NCBI GenBank assembly: GCA_947452875.1
Contig: CANGEZ010000010.1
Location: 1-19,998 of the forward strand
Reading direction: 5' to 3'
DNA length: 19,998 nt
Origin: Chitinophagaceae bacterium
GTDB taxonomy: Bacteria > Bacteroidota > Bacteroidia > Chitinophagales > Chitinophagaceae
Shown here in pieces: positions 8,548 to 16,444 of this stretch (position 1 is its first letter; each line of letters starts with the position of its first letter). The notes under the pieces were generated by a model, which was not told where the DNA came from, made no database searches, and saw nothing but the letters and a program-made list of their open reading frames with translations. Position numbers and translations under genes: made by a program.

Positions 8548-11139
8548 TTAGAATCTCAAAGCGATGCTGGCTTGAAAATTTGTTCCGTATGCATAAAATT
8601 TCTTTGGAGGAAATTTATCAACATTTTTTTCTGCGTAATCAAATCTCAATTGCTCGTAACCACCTGAAACGATATTTGTATTATTCAAAATATTATTAAC
8701 ACCTAGATTGAAAAGCAAAAAAGTTCTTTTACTCATTGATTTAAATTTCTTGTTCATCAACCATGAATAACCTGCAAATAAATCCAAGGTACTTTGTGGA
8801 CTTAATTTTGTCTGATCTAAAATATCATGCCATAATGCAGAATTTTCAGGTATGCCATTAACTGCAGCTGCGGTTCTTCTAACAGGATTGAAATCAAGCC
8901 ACATAGACTCAAAATGGTTGTAATTAAGATTTACATACCAATATTTAGGTGAACGATAATTCAATCCAACATTGTAAGCTTGTTGTGGTGTTGGTACGTA
9001 GTAATTTTTTGAATAGATAAGTTGATCTTTTGCAATGATTGAAGAGCTGTTATCAGATGTAACTGTTGCTAGCTGTCTAGTATCATAAGTAAATTTACCA
9101 ATACCGGCAGCTGCGTTTGCAGAAAGGCCTTTGTAAATAATCACTTCAGTTCCCAACTCAACTCCTGTATGTGTTTTACCAATATTACTCAACGCATAAT
9201 TTACAACAGATCTTAACTGATCGTTATAAAAAGTAAGCACATTGGCTTGATGGTCGAACTTAGTATAATATGCAGTTGCTCTGAATTTTACTGTTGGAGC
9301 AATAAGTGCATAACCGGCTTCAACTGAAGAAATATGTTCGCTACGCAAATTATCTTGAACATAGTCTCTAGTTCTTGGAGCTAGATATGCATTATCAAAG
9401 AATGGCGCTCTAGTTTCATAACGAGAATTCAAGAAAACATAATTCATTTTCGCTAGCTTATAAGTCATGCCTGCTTTAAAAGCATAATTATAAAATTGAT
9501 GTTCAGCTGATTTACCATAAGAATTGTCAAGGAAAAGACCTGATCTTACATGACCTACTCTACTAAAATTAGTATAAGAATTTTCCGCACCTAAAAAGAA
9601 ATCAAGTCCTCTTAATTTTACATTTGTTTGAACCCAACCCGTTGCTTTTTGAATGTTGATGTCGTAATTATAACCAACTTTATCTCCTTGATATACTATT
9701 CTATTGGGATTGTTAGCATCGTTTTGTCCTGCCAATTCATTTGAAGGAAAATCTCTCTCAGCAAATTGATTTAAATCCACATAAAACTGCCCACCCAATA
9801 AATCATTTACTCTTTTGAAATAATGATTTTTTTGGTTTTCGTAGCTTAATCCTGCAGTAAGATCAATATGGTTGTTGATTGATGTAGTGAAAGTAGTATT
9901 GACATTAAACTTATTGGTATGAGTTACTCTTTCTTCAAGGATGTAAAGAGATCTTTTACCAGAATAAGTATTACCTAACACTCCGTTTGCATCTTTGATG
10001 GTTTCATAATTACCGTAATTGGCATTGTATAAAGCGTCCCAGTTGATTTGTCTTTTGTTGATATCATTTTTCAATGCATCATAAACTTGTTGGCGTATCA
10101 TTGGATCATCTTGATAGCTTGGCAAATAACGATAATAGTCTGGTCTTGGATCTGGTGCATTGTACCAATCTAAGCCAGTTGTACTTCTGTCGCCAAATAA
10201 GTAAGATGCAGCAGTAGTCAAAGTTGTTTTGTCATTTATTTTCCATTCGTGAGTTAAAATACCAATGGGTTGAAATGTTTTACCAACACTTGAATTTCTT
10301 TTTCTTCCATTTTGATAACCCCAATATGGATTATAAAAATTAGTGCCCGCGATGTCTAACATTTCTTGAACCGAAGATCCTTGTCTGCCATTTTCAGTTG
10401 GTGTGGCAAATGCAACAAATGACAACAAATGTCTTTCATTGATTTTTTTATCTACACCAAAATAACCTGACCATCCGTCGTAGTATGTTCCATCAGTAAA
10501 TCCTTCGTCTGCCCATCTGCGTGAGCCTGAAAAACTAAATGCCCAGCCTTTTGCATTAAACCCTGTTGAGGTGGTGTAACTAAACTTGTGTACATAATTT
10601 CTGTTAGAAAGTGCGTACCCGATTTTTGTTTGTTTCCACTGCTTAGATGCTCTTGTATCAAGATTGGTAGCACCTCCAATAGAACCAAATGAAAATTTAT
10701 TGGATTGTAGCCCATAAGCATTTGTTCTGTTTCTCATGACATCATTAAGTCCACCCCAAAGTCCATAAGGAGTAAAACCATTGTCAAGATTTTCCATGGC
10801 AACACCATTCATGTTCGTGCTGAACAAATCAGCATCATAACCTCTAATGCGAAAACGAACCACATTGAAATTAAATGAAGCGGCATTAGCAAATGGATTT
10901 CTTCCCAAATTCAATTGTCCGGAAATGTTTTGAGCACTGCCATCTTGATCATCATTCTCATCTAAAGAAACAATAGGAATATTATCAAGAATATTCTCCT
11001 TTCCTTCTTCGTTTACTGATGTATCGGCAGTTGCAGTAGTAAGCGGCGATTGTGTTGCAGTTTTTTCTTGCGCAAACAATGGAGCAGAAAAAACAAAAGC
11101 AATCACAAATCCTAAAAATCCTGATTTGTAGTTAATCAT
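8548..11139 (-). CDS. TonB-dependent outer-membrane receptor
   Basis: An 863-residue TonB-dependent receptor that would import a ligand across the outer membrane using TonB-ExbBD energy. The signal peptide ends at LFAQ (about residue 24). The usual Bacteroidota carboxypeptidase-regulatory-like N-terminal domain is absent. Instead a short Thr/Ser-rich and acidic stretch (VSLDENDDQDG, about 57-67) leads into the plug domain, which shows VRFRIRGYDADLFSTNMNGV near 93-113 and FSFGSIGGATN near 149. From about 165 the rest is a beta-barrel rich in aromatic, amphipathic strands, ending in a terminal Phe (SIALRF). No SusD-like partner is encoded nearby; the DUF5689 lipoprotein immediately downstream may take that place. 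The Fur-box-like sequence in the divergent promoter region hints at metal control, and the neighbouring nuclease hints at nucleotide or phosphate uptake. Substrate is unproven. Confidence 0.92.
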   Translation of the reverse strand: MINYKSGFLGFVIAFVFSAPLFAQEKTATQSPLTTATADTSVNEEGKENILDNIPIVSLDENDDQDGSAQNISGQLNLGRNPFANAASFNFNVVRFRIRGYDADLFSTNMNGVAMENLDNGFTPYGLWGGLNDVMRNRTNAYGLQSNKFSFGSIGGATNLDTRASKQWKQTKIGYALSNRNYVHKFSYTTSTGFNAKGWAFSFSGSRRWADEGFTDGTYYDGWSGYFGVDKKINERHLLSFVAFATPTENGRQGSSVQEMLDIAGTNFYNPYWGYQNGRKRNSSVGKTFQPIGILTHEWKINDKTTLTTAASYLFGDRSTTGLDWYNAPDPRPDYYRYLPSYQDDPMIRQQVYDALKNDINKRQINWDALYNANYGNYETIKDANGVLGNTYSGKRSLYILEERVTHTNKFNVNTTFTTSINNHIDLTAGLSYENQKNHYFKRVNDLLGGQFYVDLNQFAERDFPSNELAGQNDANNPNRIVYQGDKVGYNYDINIQKATGWVQTNVKLRGLDFFLGAENSYTNFSRVGHVRSGLFLDNSYGKSAEHQFYNYAFKAGMTYKLAKMNYVFLNSRYETRAPFFDNAYLAPRTRDYVQDNLRSEHISSVEAGYALIAPTVKFRATAYYTKFDHQANVLTFYNDQLRSVVNYALSNIGKTHTGVELGTEVIIYKGLSANAAAGIGKFTYDTRQLATVTSDNSSSIIAKDQLIYSKNYYVPTPQQAYNVGLNYRSPKYWYVNLNYNHFESMWLDFNPVRRTAAAVNGIPENSALWHDILDQTKLSPQSTLDLFAGYSWLMNKKFKSMSKRTFLLFNLGVNNILNNTNIVSGGYEQLRFDYAEKNVDKFPPKKFYAYGTNFQASIALRF

Positions 11140-11212
11140 AATAAATTAATTAAGGAGGTGCAATTTAAATCAATTATTTTACTGAATAAGTTTTTTTTTA
11201 TTCCTTATTAGA

Positions 11213-11233
11213 GATAATGATAATCTAATGATA
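11213..11233. promoter_or_regulatory. Fur-box-like operator in the divergent spacer
   Basis: Bases 11213-11225 match the first 13 bases of the classical 19-base Fur box exactly (GATAATGATAATC); the last six positions do not match. The octamer TAATGATA occurs at 11215-11222 and again at 11226-11233, 11 bases apart, about one helical turn. It lies between the receptor operon (-) and the S1/P1 nuclease gene (+), so a Fur-family protein bound here could control both. This rests on sequence resemblance only. Confidence 0.45.
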
Positions 11234-11254
11234 GTTATTCAAAATCTTTATTAG

Positions 11255-11262
11255 TAGCTTTG
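11255..11262 (+). promoter_or_regulatory. Candidate -7 element for the S1/P1 nuclease gene
   Basis: TAGCTTTG matches the Bacteroidota -7 consensus TAnnTTTG, but no clear TTG/TTTG lies at the expected -33 distance; the Fur-like repeats end there instead. If used, transcription would start near 11268, past the ATG at 11263, and translation would begin at the ATG at 11278 on an almost leaderless message. Confidence 0.3.
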
Positions 11263-12084
11263 ATGAAAATTAGAAAAATGAGAAAGCTGTTAATTGTTTT
11301 GTTGTTAATTTCCATAATAATTACAAAATCTGAGAAATCTTATGCATGGGGCAAAACAGGGCACGAGTTAGTGGCAAAAATTGCTTATCAACTACTAGAT
11401 GATTCCACTAGGAAAATGGTTAAAGAATATCTTGGAAACATAAGTTTTGAAGAAGCATCTGTTTGGATGGATGAACAAAGAGGCAACAGCTATTATAATT
11501 ACATGAGACCTTGGCATTATTTAGATATGGACAAAGGCGAAAAATATGTACCCTCTGCAGAAAGAAATGTAATGACTGTTTTACACTCTGCTATAAATGA
11601 ATTGAGAAATTACAAAACCAATGGCATGTCTAAAAAAGACATCAAAAACAGAATCTTGGTGATATTTCATTTAGTTGGAGACTTGCACCAGCCCTTACAT
11701 ACAGGTTACGCCATTGATAAAGGTGGCAACACCATCATGATCAACTCTCCATACGTTTCAGGGAATTTACACAGCATTTGGGATACTCAAATACTGGAAT
11801 ATAAAAACATCAATATCGACACTTGCATGAACATTATCAGCACCATGTCGAAAGATGAAATTGCCAATATCAGTAAAATCAATGAACTCAACTGGATGTA
11901 TCAATCCCGCTCTTATCTAGATAGAGTGTATAGTTTCGAAAACAATTACATGGATAAAGCTTATATCGATAACAATATCAGTGTTATTAAAAGTCAGCTT
12001 GTAGTTGCTGGCATCAGACTAGCCAGTGTACTTCAGGAAGTTTTCAATCCTGGTGCAAAAGTGAAAAAGGATTTTACCCTTTAA
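11263..12084 (+). CDS. S1/P1-type zinc-dependent nuclease, exported
   Basis: A 273-residue enzyme of the S1/P1 nuclease / zinc-dependent phospholipase C fold, which cleaves single-stranded DNA and RNA to 5'-nucleotides and removes 3'-phosphates, using three zinc ions. All nine ligands can be placed: Trp29 (the first residue of the mature protein, whose amino group binds zinc), His34, Asp70, His85 (PWHYLD), His136, Asp140 and His146 (HLVGDLHQPLH), and His170 and Asp174 (HSIWD). A Sec signal peptide ends SYA before Trp29, exactly where the fold requires cleavage. No T9SS tail is present, so the periplasm or simple secretion is likely. Possible starts are TTG 11260, ATG 11263 and ATG 11278; the last gives a shorter but normal signal peptide. 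The gene diverges from the TonB receptor operon. Family call is strong; the physiological substrate is inferred. Confidence 0.92.
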   Translation: MKIRKMRKLLIVLLLISIIITKSEKSYAWGKTGHELVAKIAYQLLDDSTRKMVKEYLGNISFEEASVWMDEQRGNSYYNYMRPWHYLDMDKGEKYVPSAERNVMTVLHSAINELRNYKTNGMSKKDIKNRILVIFHLVGDLHQPLHTGYAIDKGGNTIMINSPYVSGNLHSIWDTQILEYKNINIDTCMNIISTMSKDEIANISKINELNWMYQSRSYLDRVYSFENNYMDKAYIDNNISVIKSQLVVAGIRLASVLQEVFNPGAKVKKDFTL

Positions 12085-12770
12085 GTAAAGCTTGTTAATC
12101 TGAATAAAATTTTTGTTGTTACTTCAACATCTTTTTGACAATACCCTGCAATTCTTAAAAGATTTATTTCTTTTTGAATGCTATCTGTTTCCCAATACAA
12201 AGGACCAACCATACTTCCATCAATATCATCTTTAGAAGAAGGTATACCCAACACTTTTGCAAGTAAATTAAGTGAAGTATAGTTTTTGTAATCGCCGAAA
12301 CGCCAGTATTGAAAGGTATCTATGATGTTATTGTCCCAGGGCTTTGTGTTTTGTAAATCTAAAAAATCTGGTACCGGGATGTTGTTTATCAATAACCTTC
12401 TGCAAATAAAAGGCAAATCGAATTCTCTGATATTATGGCCCGCAAAAACTATTTTCTTTTTTTTGAGATGATTTAATGTTTTTAAAAAATCAATAAGCAA
12501 TTTTTTCTCGTCATCTCCAAAAAACAAATTTGTTGTTAGTGGCACATCTCCATTGCCTGAAAAATAACCGATACAAATGCAAATAATTTTTCCAAATTCT
12601 GCCATAACACCGGCCCTTTGCTGGTAGCATTCAGAGGCATCTAGATATTCATTTAAATGTCTTTTATTTTTCTCTACCCATAATTCCTGCCATTGAAAAT
12701 CCATCGCATCATAATTAGGGAAAGATGATGCTGTTTCAATGTCTATGATAATCAATTCTTCTTTTTTCAT
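12081..12770 (-). CDS. Predicted PolB-like 3'-5' exonuclease (DEDDy family)
   Basis: A 229-residue cytoplasmic protein with an RNase H-like exonuclease fold. The four acidic residues of the DEDD superfamily are visible: Asp10 and Glu12 in IIDIET, Asp118 in GHNIREFDLPF, and Asp214 preceded by Tyr210 in YCQKD, the DEDDy arrangement of proofreading exonucleases. It resembles the stand-alone predicted 3'-5' exonuclease related to the DNA polymerase B proofreading domain. Its exact substrate is unknown. The open frame runs upstream to 12884, but those 38 residues are Phe-rich and non-conserved, and the fold starts right after ATG 12770, so that start is chosen. Its stop codon overlaps that of the convergent S1/P1 nuclease gene. 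It is on the same strand as fusA but separated from it by the fusA terminator. Confidence 0.85.
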   Translation of the reverse strand: MKKEELIIIDIETASSFPNYDAMDFQWQELWVEKNKRHLNEYLDASECYQQRAGVMAEFGKIICICIGYFSGNGDVPLTTNLFFGDDEKKLLIDFLKTLNHLKKKKIVFAGHNIREFDLPFICRRLLINNIPVPDFLDLQNTKPWDNNIIDTFQYWRFGDYKNYTSLNLLAKVLGIPSSKDDIDGSMVGPLYWETDSIQKEINLLRIAGYCQKDVEVTTKILFRLTSFT

Positions 12771-12991
12771 TTTACAAAATTGAAAAAAGATTAAAAAATA
12801 AAAATGTGATTTTAACGGAAAAATGAAAAGAAAATGCTGTTTATGATTGAGGTATTTGACGTTAAGAAAGAGAGGGAAAAACAAAATCTATGAACTTTCA
12901 CCGTTTAAATGGTAGCAACAAAAAAAGCAAATAAAAACCGTCTATTTACTATAAATCCCTGTGCATTTGCTCATGATTATACCTCTAAAAA

Positions 12992-13021
12992 AAATGCCCC
13001 ATTCTTTCGAACAGGGCATTT
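12992..13021 (-). terminator. Intrinsic terminator of fusA, GAAA loop
   Basis: An 8-bp perfect outer stem (12992-12999 with 13014-13021) continues on the minus strand through two wobble pairs and three more pairs to a C-GAAA-G loop, followed by eight T. It lies 20 bases after the fusA stop codon and should insulate the exonuclease gene downstream. Confidence 0.88.
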
Positions 13022-13041
13022 CATTATTTAAAAAGTGATTA

Positions 13042-15192
13042 TTAATCTTCTACTTTCAATTTACCTTTTGATTTAGCGATTACTTCTTCTGCAACGTTAG
13101 TTGGTGCAGGAGCATAATGACTAAATTCCATAGTTGAAGTAGCACGGCCACTTGACAAAGAACGCAATTGAGTTACATATCCAAACATTTCACTCAAAGG
13201 CACTTTTGCTTTGATAACCTGAACACCATGTCTGCTGTCCATTCCTTCCAACATTCCACGACGACGGTTAAGATCACCCGTAACATCACCCATGTATTGA
13301 TCAGGAGTTAATACTTCTACTTTCATAATTGGTTCTAACAAAACTGGCTTTGCTTTTCTTCCAGCTTCACGGAAACCTTGTTTAGCACACAATTCAAACG
13401 AAATCGCATCAGAATCCACATCATGGTAACTACCATCAAACACTCTTACTTTCATATCAACGATTGGGTAAGCAGCCAATACACCATTACTCATACTTGT
13501 GGTAAAACCTTTGATGATTGGAGCAATAAATTCTTTTGGAATTGAACCTCCGAAGATGTCGTTTACGAACTGTAACCCACCTAATGGATTTTCTTTCATC
13601 CATTCTTCATCAGCAGGTCCGATTTCAAACACGATATCACCGAATTTACCTCTACCACCCGTTTGTTTCTTATAAGTTTCACGGTGTTGAACCATAGTTC
13701 TAAATGCTTCTTTATAAGCCACCTGAGGAGCACCTTGATTGATTTCAACTTTAAATTCACGCTTCATCCTGTCGATGATGATTTCCAAATGCAACTCACC
13801 CATACCGCTCAAAATAGTTTGTCCGGTTTCTTCGTCTGTCTTTACACGTAAGGTTGGATCTTCTTCCACCAACTTGGCAATTGCCATACCCATTTTATCA
13901 ACATCGGCCTGTGTTTTAGGCTCAATAGCGATAGAAATTACAGGCTCAGGGAAGGTCATGGCTTCCAATACGATTGGATGATTTTCATCACACAAAGTAT
14001 CTCCAGTTTTGATATCCTTGAAACCTACACCCGCTCCGATATCACCTGCTTCGATGAAATCAATTGGATTTTGTTTGTTGGCGTGCATCTGCATGATACG
14101 ACTGATACGCTCTTTCTTTCCTGTTCTGGTATTCAATACATAAGAGCCCGCATCTAAGCGACCACTATATGCTCTGAAGAAAGCCAGACGACCTACGAAA
14201 GGATCTGTCATAATTTTGAAAGCCAAAGCTGCAAATGGTTCTTTAGCATCTGCTGATCTTTTGATTTCCTCACCATTATCAGGATTGGTTCCCGAAACAG
14301 CTTCGATATCCAAAGGACCAGGCAAATAACGACAAATGGCATCCAATGCAGTTTGTACTCCTTTGTTTTTGAAAGAAGAACCACACATCATTGGGATAAT
14401 AGAAATATCAATTACCGCTTTACGGATAGCTTCATGCATTTCAGCTTCTGTAATGGAAGCAGGATCATCAAAGAATTTCTCCAATAATTTCTCATCATAT
14501 TCAGCAACTGCTTCTACAAGGTGTTGTCTCCACTCGTTAACCTCGTCAATCATATCTTCAGGAATAGGAACTACTTTGTAAGTCATACCTTGAGTAGCAT
14601 CATCCCAAACCATTCCTTGCATGGTAATCAAATCTACCACACCTTTGAAATTATCTTCAGCACCGATTGGCAATTGCAGAGGAACTGCTTTTGCACCGAG
14701 CATTTCTTTTACTTGTTTAACTACATTTAAGAAGTCTGCACCACTACGATCCATTTTATTTACGAATCCGATACGTGGTACTCTGTAACGGTTAGCTTGA
14801 CGCCAAACAGTTTCAGATTGTGGTTCAACGCCAGATACTGCGCAGAACAAAGCCAACAAACCATCTAATACACGAAGTGAACGTTCTACCTCTACGGTAA
14901 AATCCACGTGACCCGGAGTATCAATGATGTTGAATTTGAATTGTTTTGTATCCGCATTTTTAACGCCTTGTACAGTTGGGAAATTCCAAAAGCAAGTGGT
15001 AGCAGCTGAAGTAATAGTGATACCTCTTTCTTGTTCCTGAGCCATCCAGTCCATCGTAGCAGCACCTTCGTGCACTTCTCCGATTTTGTGATTCACACCC
15101 GTATAATAAAGAATACGTTCGGTGGTAGTGGTTTTGCCGGCGTCAATGTGAGCGGCAATACCAAAGTTTCGTTGATAACGTAAATCTGCCAT
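13042..15192 (-). CDS. fusA: Elongation factor G
   Basis: EF-G is the ribosome-dependent GTPase that drives translocation of tRNA and mRNA, and helps recycle ribosomes with RRF. At 716 residues it is full length. GTPase motifs: AHIDAGKT at 14-21 (P loop), RGITI at 56-60 (switch I), DTPGH at 91-95 (catalytic His95) and NKMD at 145-148. Domains II-V follow, ending with the domain V stretch [13 protein letters not shown] near the C-terminus. The start is fixed by the conserved [21 protein letters not shown]-terminus. No ribosomal-protein genes (rpsL, rpsG, rpsJ) or tuf flank it; it has its own promoter and terminator and appears monocistronic. It looks like a canonical housekeeping EF-G, but a second paralog elsewhere cannot be excluded. 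Confidence 0.97.
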   Translation of the reverse strand: MADLRYQRNFGIAAHIDAGKTTTTERILYYTGVNHKIGEVHEGAATMDWMAQEQERGITITSAATTCFWNFPTVQGVKNADTKQFKFNIIDTPGHVDFTVEVERSLRVLDGLLALFCAVSGVEPQSETVWRQANRYRVPRIGFVNKMDRSGADFLNVVKQVKEMLGAKAVPLQLPIGAEDNFKGVVDLITMQGMVWDDATQGMTYKVVPIPEDMIDEVNEWRQHLVEAVAEYDEKLLEKFFDDPASITEAEMHEAIRKAVIDISIIPMMCGSSFKNKGVQTALDAICRYLPGPLDIEAVSGTNPDNGEEIKRSADAKEPFAALAFKIMTDPFVGRLAFFRAYSGRLDAGSYVLNTRTGKKERISRIMQMHANKQNPIDFIEAGDIGAGVGFKDIKTGDTLCDENHPIVLEAMTFPEPVISIAIEPKTQADVDKMGMAIAKLVEEDPTLRVKTDEETGQTILSGMGELHLEIIIDRMKREFKVEINQGAPQVAYKEAFRTMVQHRETYKKQTGGRGKFGDIVFEIGPADEEWMKENPLGGLQFVNDIFGGSIPKEFIAPIIKGFTTSMSNGVLAAYPIVDMKVRVFDGSYHDVDSDAISFELCAKQGFREAGRKAKPVLLEPIMKVEVLTPDQYMGDVTGDLNRRRGMLEGMDSRHGVQVIKAKVPLSEMFGYVTQLRSLSSGRATSTMEFSHYAPAPTNVAEEVIAKSKGKLKVED

Positions 15193-15357
15193 GTTTGTAT
15201 TTGATTTTTATTGATTGAAAATTATTGAATGTTATTGCAGTAATCTGCAAAAGGTATGCTGTTTAACTAGCACACTAGATTTGATATGGTGGGTTATGCT
15301 CTCATTTGATGCTAAATAGTTCAGACGCAACTTGCTTTTCGGAATCTTTTAGCGGCG
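15193..15357 (-). promoter_or_regulatory. fusA 5' leader with small hairpins
   Basis: If transcription starts just past the -7 element at 15358-15365, the fusA leader is about 155-160 bases. It holds a 6-bp hairpin with a 4-base loop (15235-15250, TTGCAG/CTGCAA) and a CTAG-CACA-CTAG element further upstream. No known riboswitch or ribosomal-protein operator was recognized. Confidence 0.35.
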
Positions 15358-15388
15358 CAAATGTAAACATTTAATGTAAGCTAGCAAA
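15358..15388 (-). promoter_or_regulatory. Bacteroidota-type promoter of fusA
   Basis: On the minus strand, TTTG (15388-15385) is followed after 19 bases by TACATTTG (15365-15358), matching the Bacteroidota primary-sigma pattern TTTG-N19-TAnnTTTG. The -7 element overlaps an inverted repeat (AAATGT at 15359-15364, ACATTT at 15367-15372), a possible operator. Confidence 0.6.
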
Positions 15389-15469
15389 GGGAATAAGATT
15401 TTTTTATTGACATTTCGCACGAAAAATGAGCCTGTTTGTTTAACTTTCGCCTCCGAAAATCCATTTTCA

Positions 15470-16444
15470 ATGACTGCAAGAATATTTTTTTTGATAACAG
15501 CCTTGTTAATCAGCAAATTGGCTTACGAACAAACCGAAACGCCTCCAGAACCTCCATTTATTTACAAAAGGGATTTTAAAGCCATACTTGATAGTAGTCA
15601 AGATAGAACCAGCAGCTTGTATTACCAAAAACTGATTATTCGATTCTTGAACAATGATTCATCGCTCACCAATTCCGAAGTATTGGCATTAATGATTGGT
15701 TATACCGGAAATCCTCATTACAAACCACTAGAGGACATGGAAAAAGAACAAGAAATTTATGATTTGAATTTGAATGGAGAATGCAGAGAGGTCATTAAAC
15801 GGTCGCGACCTTTTTTGCAAACACACCCCTTGAGTCTATTAATTCTTAGAGAAATATCATACGCCTATCAACAGGTAAGCAAAAGAGAGTATCAAGCAAA
15901 TTTGATCATGGATTCTGCAGTTTTATATCAAGATAGTGGGAAATACTTCATGGACCTAAACGATAAAATTATGGAGGCTATGATTTACAGCGGCAAAGGC
16001 AGAACACCTGAAGCGCCTATTTTCGCTTTGGGTATTGCAGATGGCGAATACTTTATTCCTAATGTTGGATTCAGAATTGAAACCGATGGCCAAAAAGAAA
16101 AGAAAGACACAGAATGGAACAAAGATGGAAATTTTGTGGAAGTGATTACCGCATTAGTCGACAATGTGAACGTGAGAAAATATTACTTCATCATCCAGCA
16201 TGCCAAACAGAAAATTGATGACGATGCTGCAAATGAACTAGCTGCAAAAAAAGCAGAAAAAGAAAAAAAAGCAGAGAAGAGCAAGAAAAAAGCCAAGGAT
16301 AAAAAAGCAGCGGCACTTCAGCAGGAAAAAATGATTCAGCAAACAGATTCAATCGCTCCGGAAATGAAAGGCTTGATACCAGGTTATGATTCAATTCCTG
16401 TTCAGAAAGTCATAGATACCATTCCAATAAAATCAGTAAATTAA
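15470..16444 (+). CDS. Exported DUF4919-like protein with Lys/Ala-rich tail
   Basis: A 324-residue protein of unknown function. Starting at ATG 15470 gives a standard signal peptide (MTARIFFLITALLISKL...) with cleavage near residue 20; the open frame extends to 15407, but those 21 residues hide the signal peptide and are not used. Residues about 33-235 resemble the Bacteroidota DUF4919 family: FKAIL, SSLYYQKLIIRFLNND, IGYTGNPHYKPL, and a helical middle like tetratricopeptide repeats, ending with a beta-rich segment (FALGIADGEYFIPNVG, VRKYYFIIQHA). Residues about 245-285 are a highly charged Lys/Ala/Glu coiled coil, possibly electrostatic or cell-wall contact. The C-terminus has no T9SS domain. 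It diverges from fusA and abuts the convergent gene at 16445. Family match is from memory of its pattern. Confidence 0.7.
   Translation: MTARIFFLITALLISKLAYEQTETPPEPPFIYKRDFKAILDSSQDRTSSLYYQKLIIRFLNNDSSLTNSEVLALMIGYTGNPHYKPLEDMEKEQEIYDLNLNGECREVIKRSRPFLQTHPLSLLILREISYAYQQVSKREYQANLIMDSAVLYQDSGKYFMDLNDKIMEAMIYSGKGRTPEAPIFALGIADGEYFIPNVGFRIETDGQKEKKDTEWNKDGNFVEVITALVDNVNVRKYYFIIQHAKQKIDDDAANELAAKKAEKEKKAEKSKKKAKDKKAAALQQEKMIQQTDSIAPEMKGLIPGYDSIPVQKVIDTIPIKSVN

Noticed and set aside
10452..10721. 89-codon minus-strand frame inside the TonB receptor gene
   Set aside because: It is an out-of-frame shadow of a well-supported receptor gene and has no recognizable protein character.
11151..11160. 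Perfect Shine-Dalgarno on the plus strand as evidence for an extra gene
   Set aside because: No start codon or open frame follows within a usable distance; the nearest real gene begins about 100 bases further on.
12771..12884. Possible N-terminal extension (38 residues) of the 3'-5' exonuclease
   Set aside because: The extension is Phe/Leu-rich, low complexity, and lies before the conserved first strand (IIIDIET) that directly follows ATG 12770; it is ordinary AT-rich upstream sequence.
15407..15469. Upstream TTG start for the DUF4919-like gene
   Set aside because: It would bury the signal peptide that begins at ATG 15470 behind 21 charged residues.
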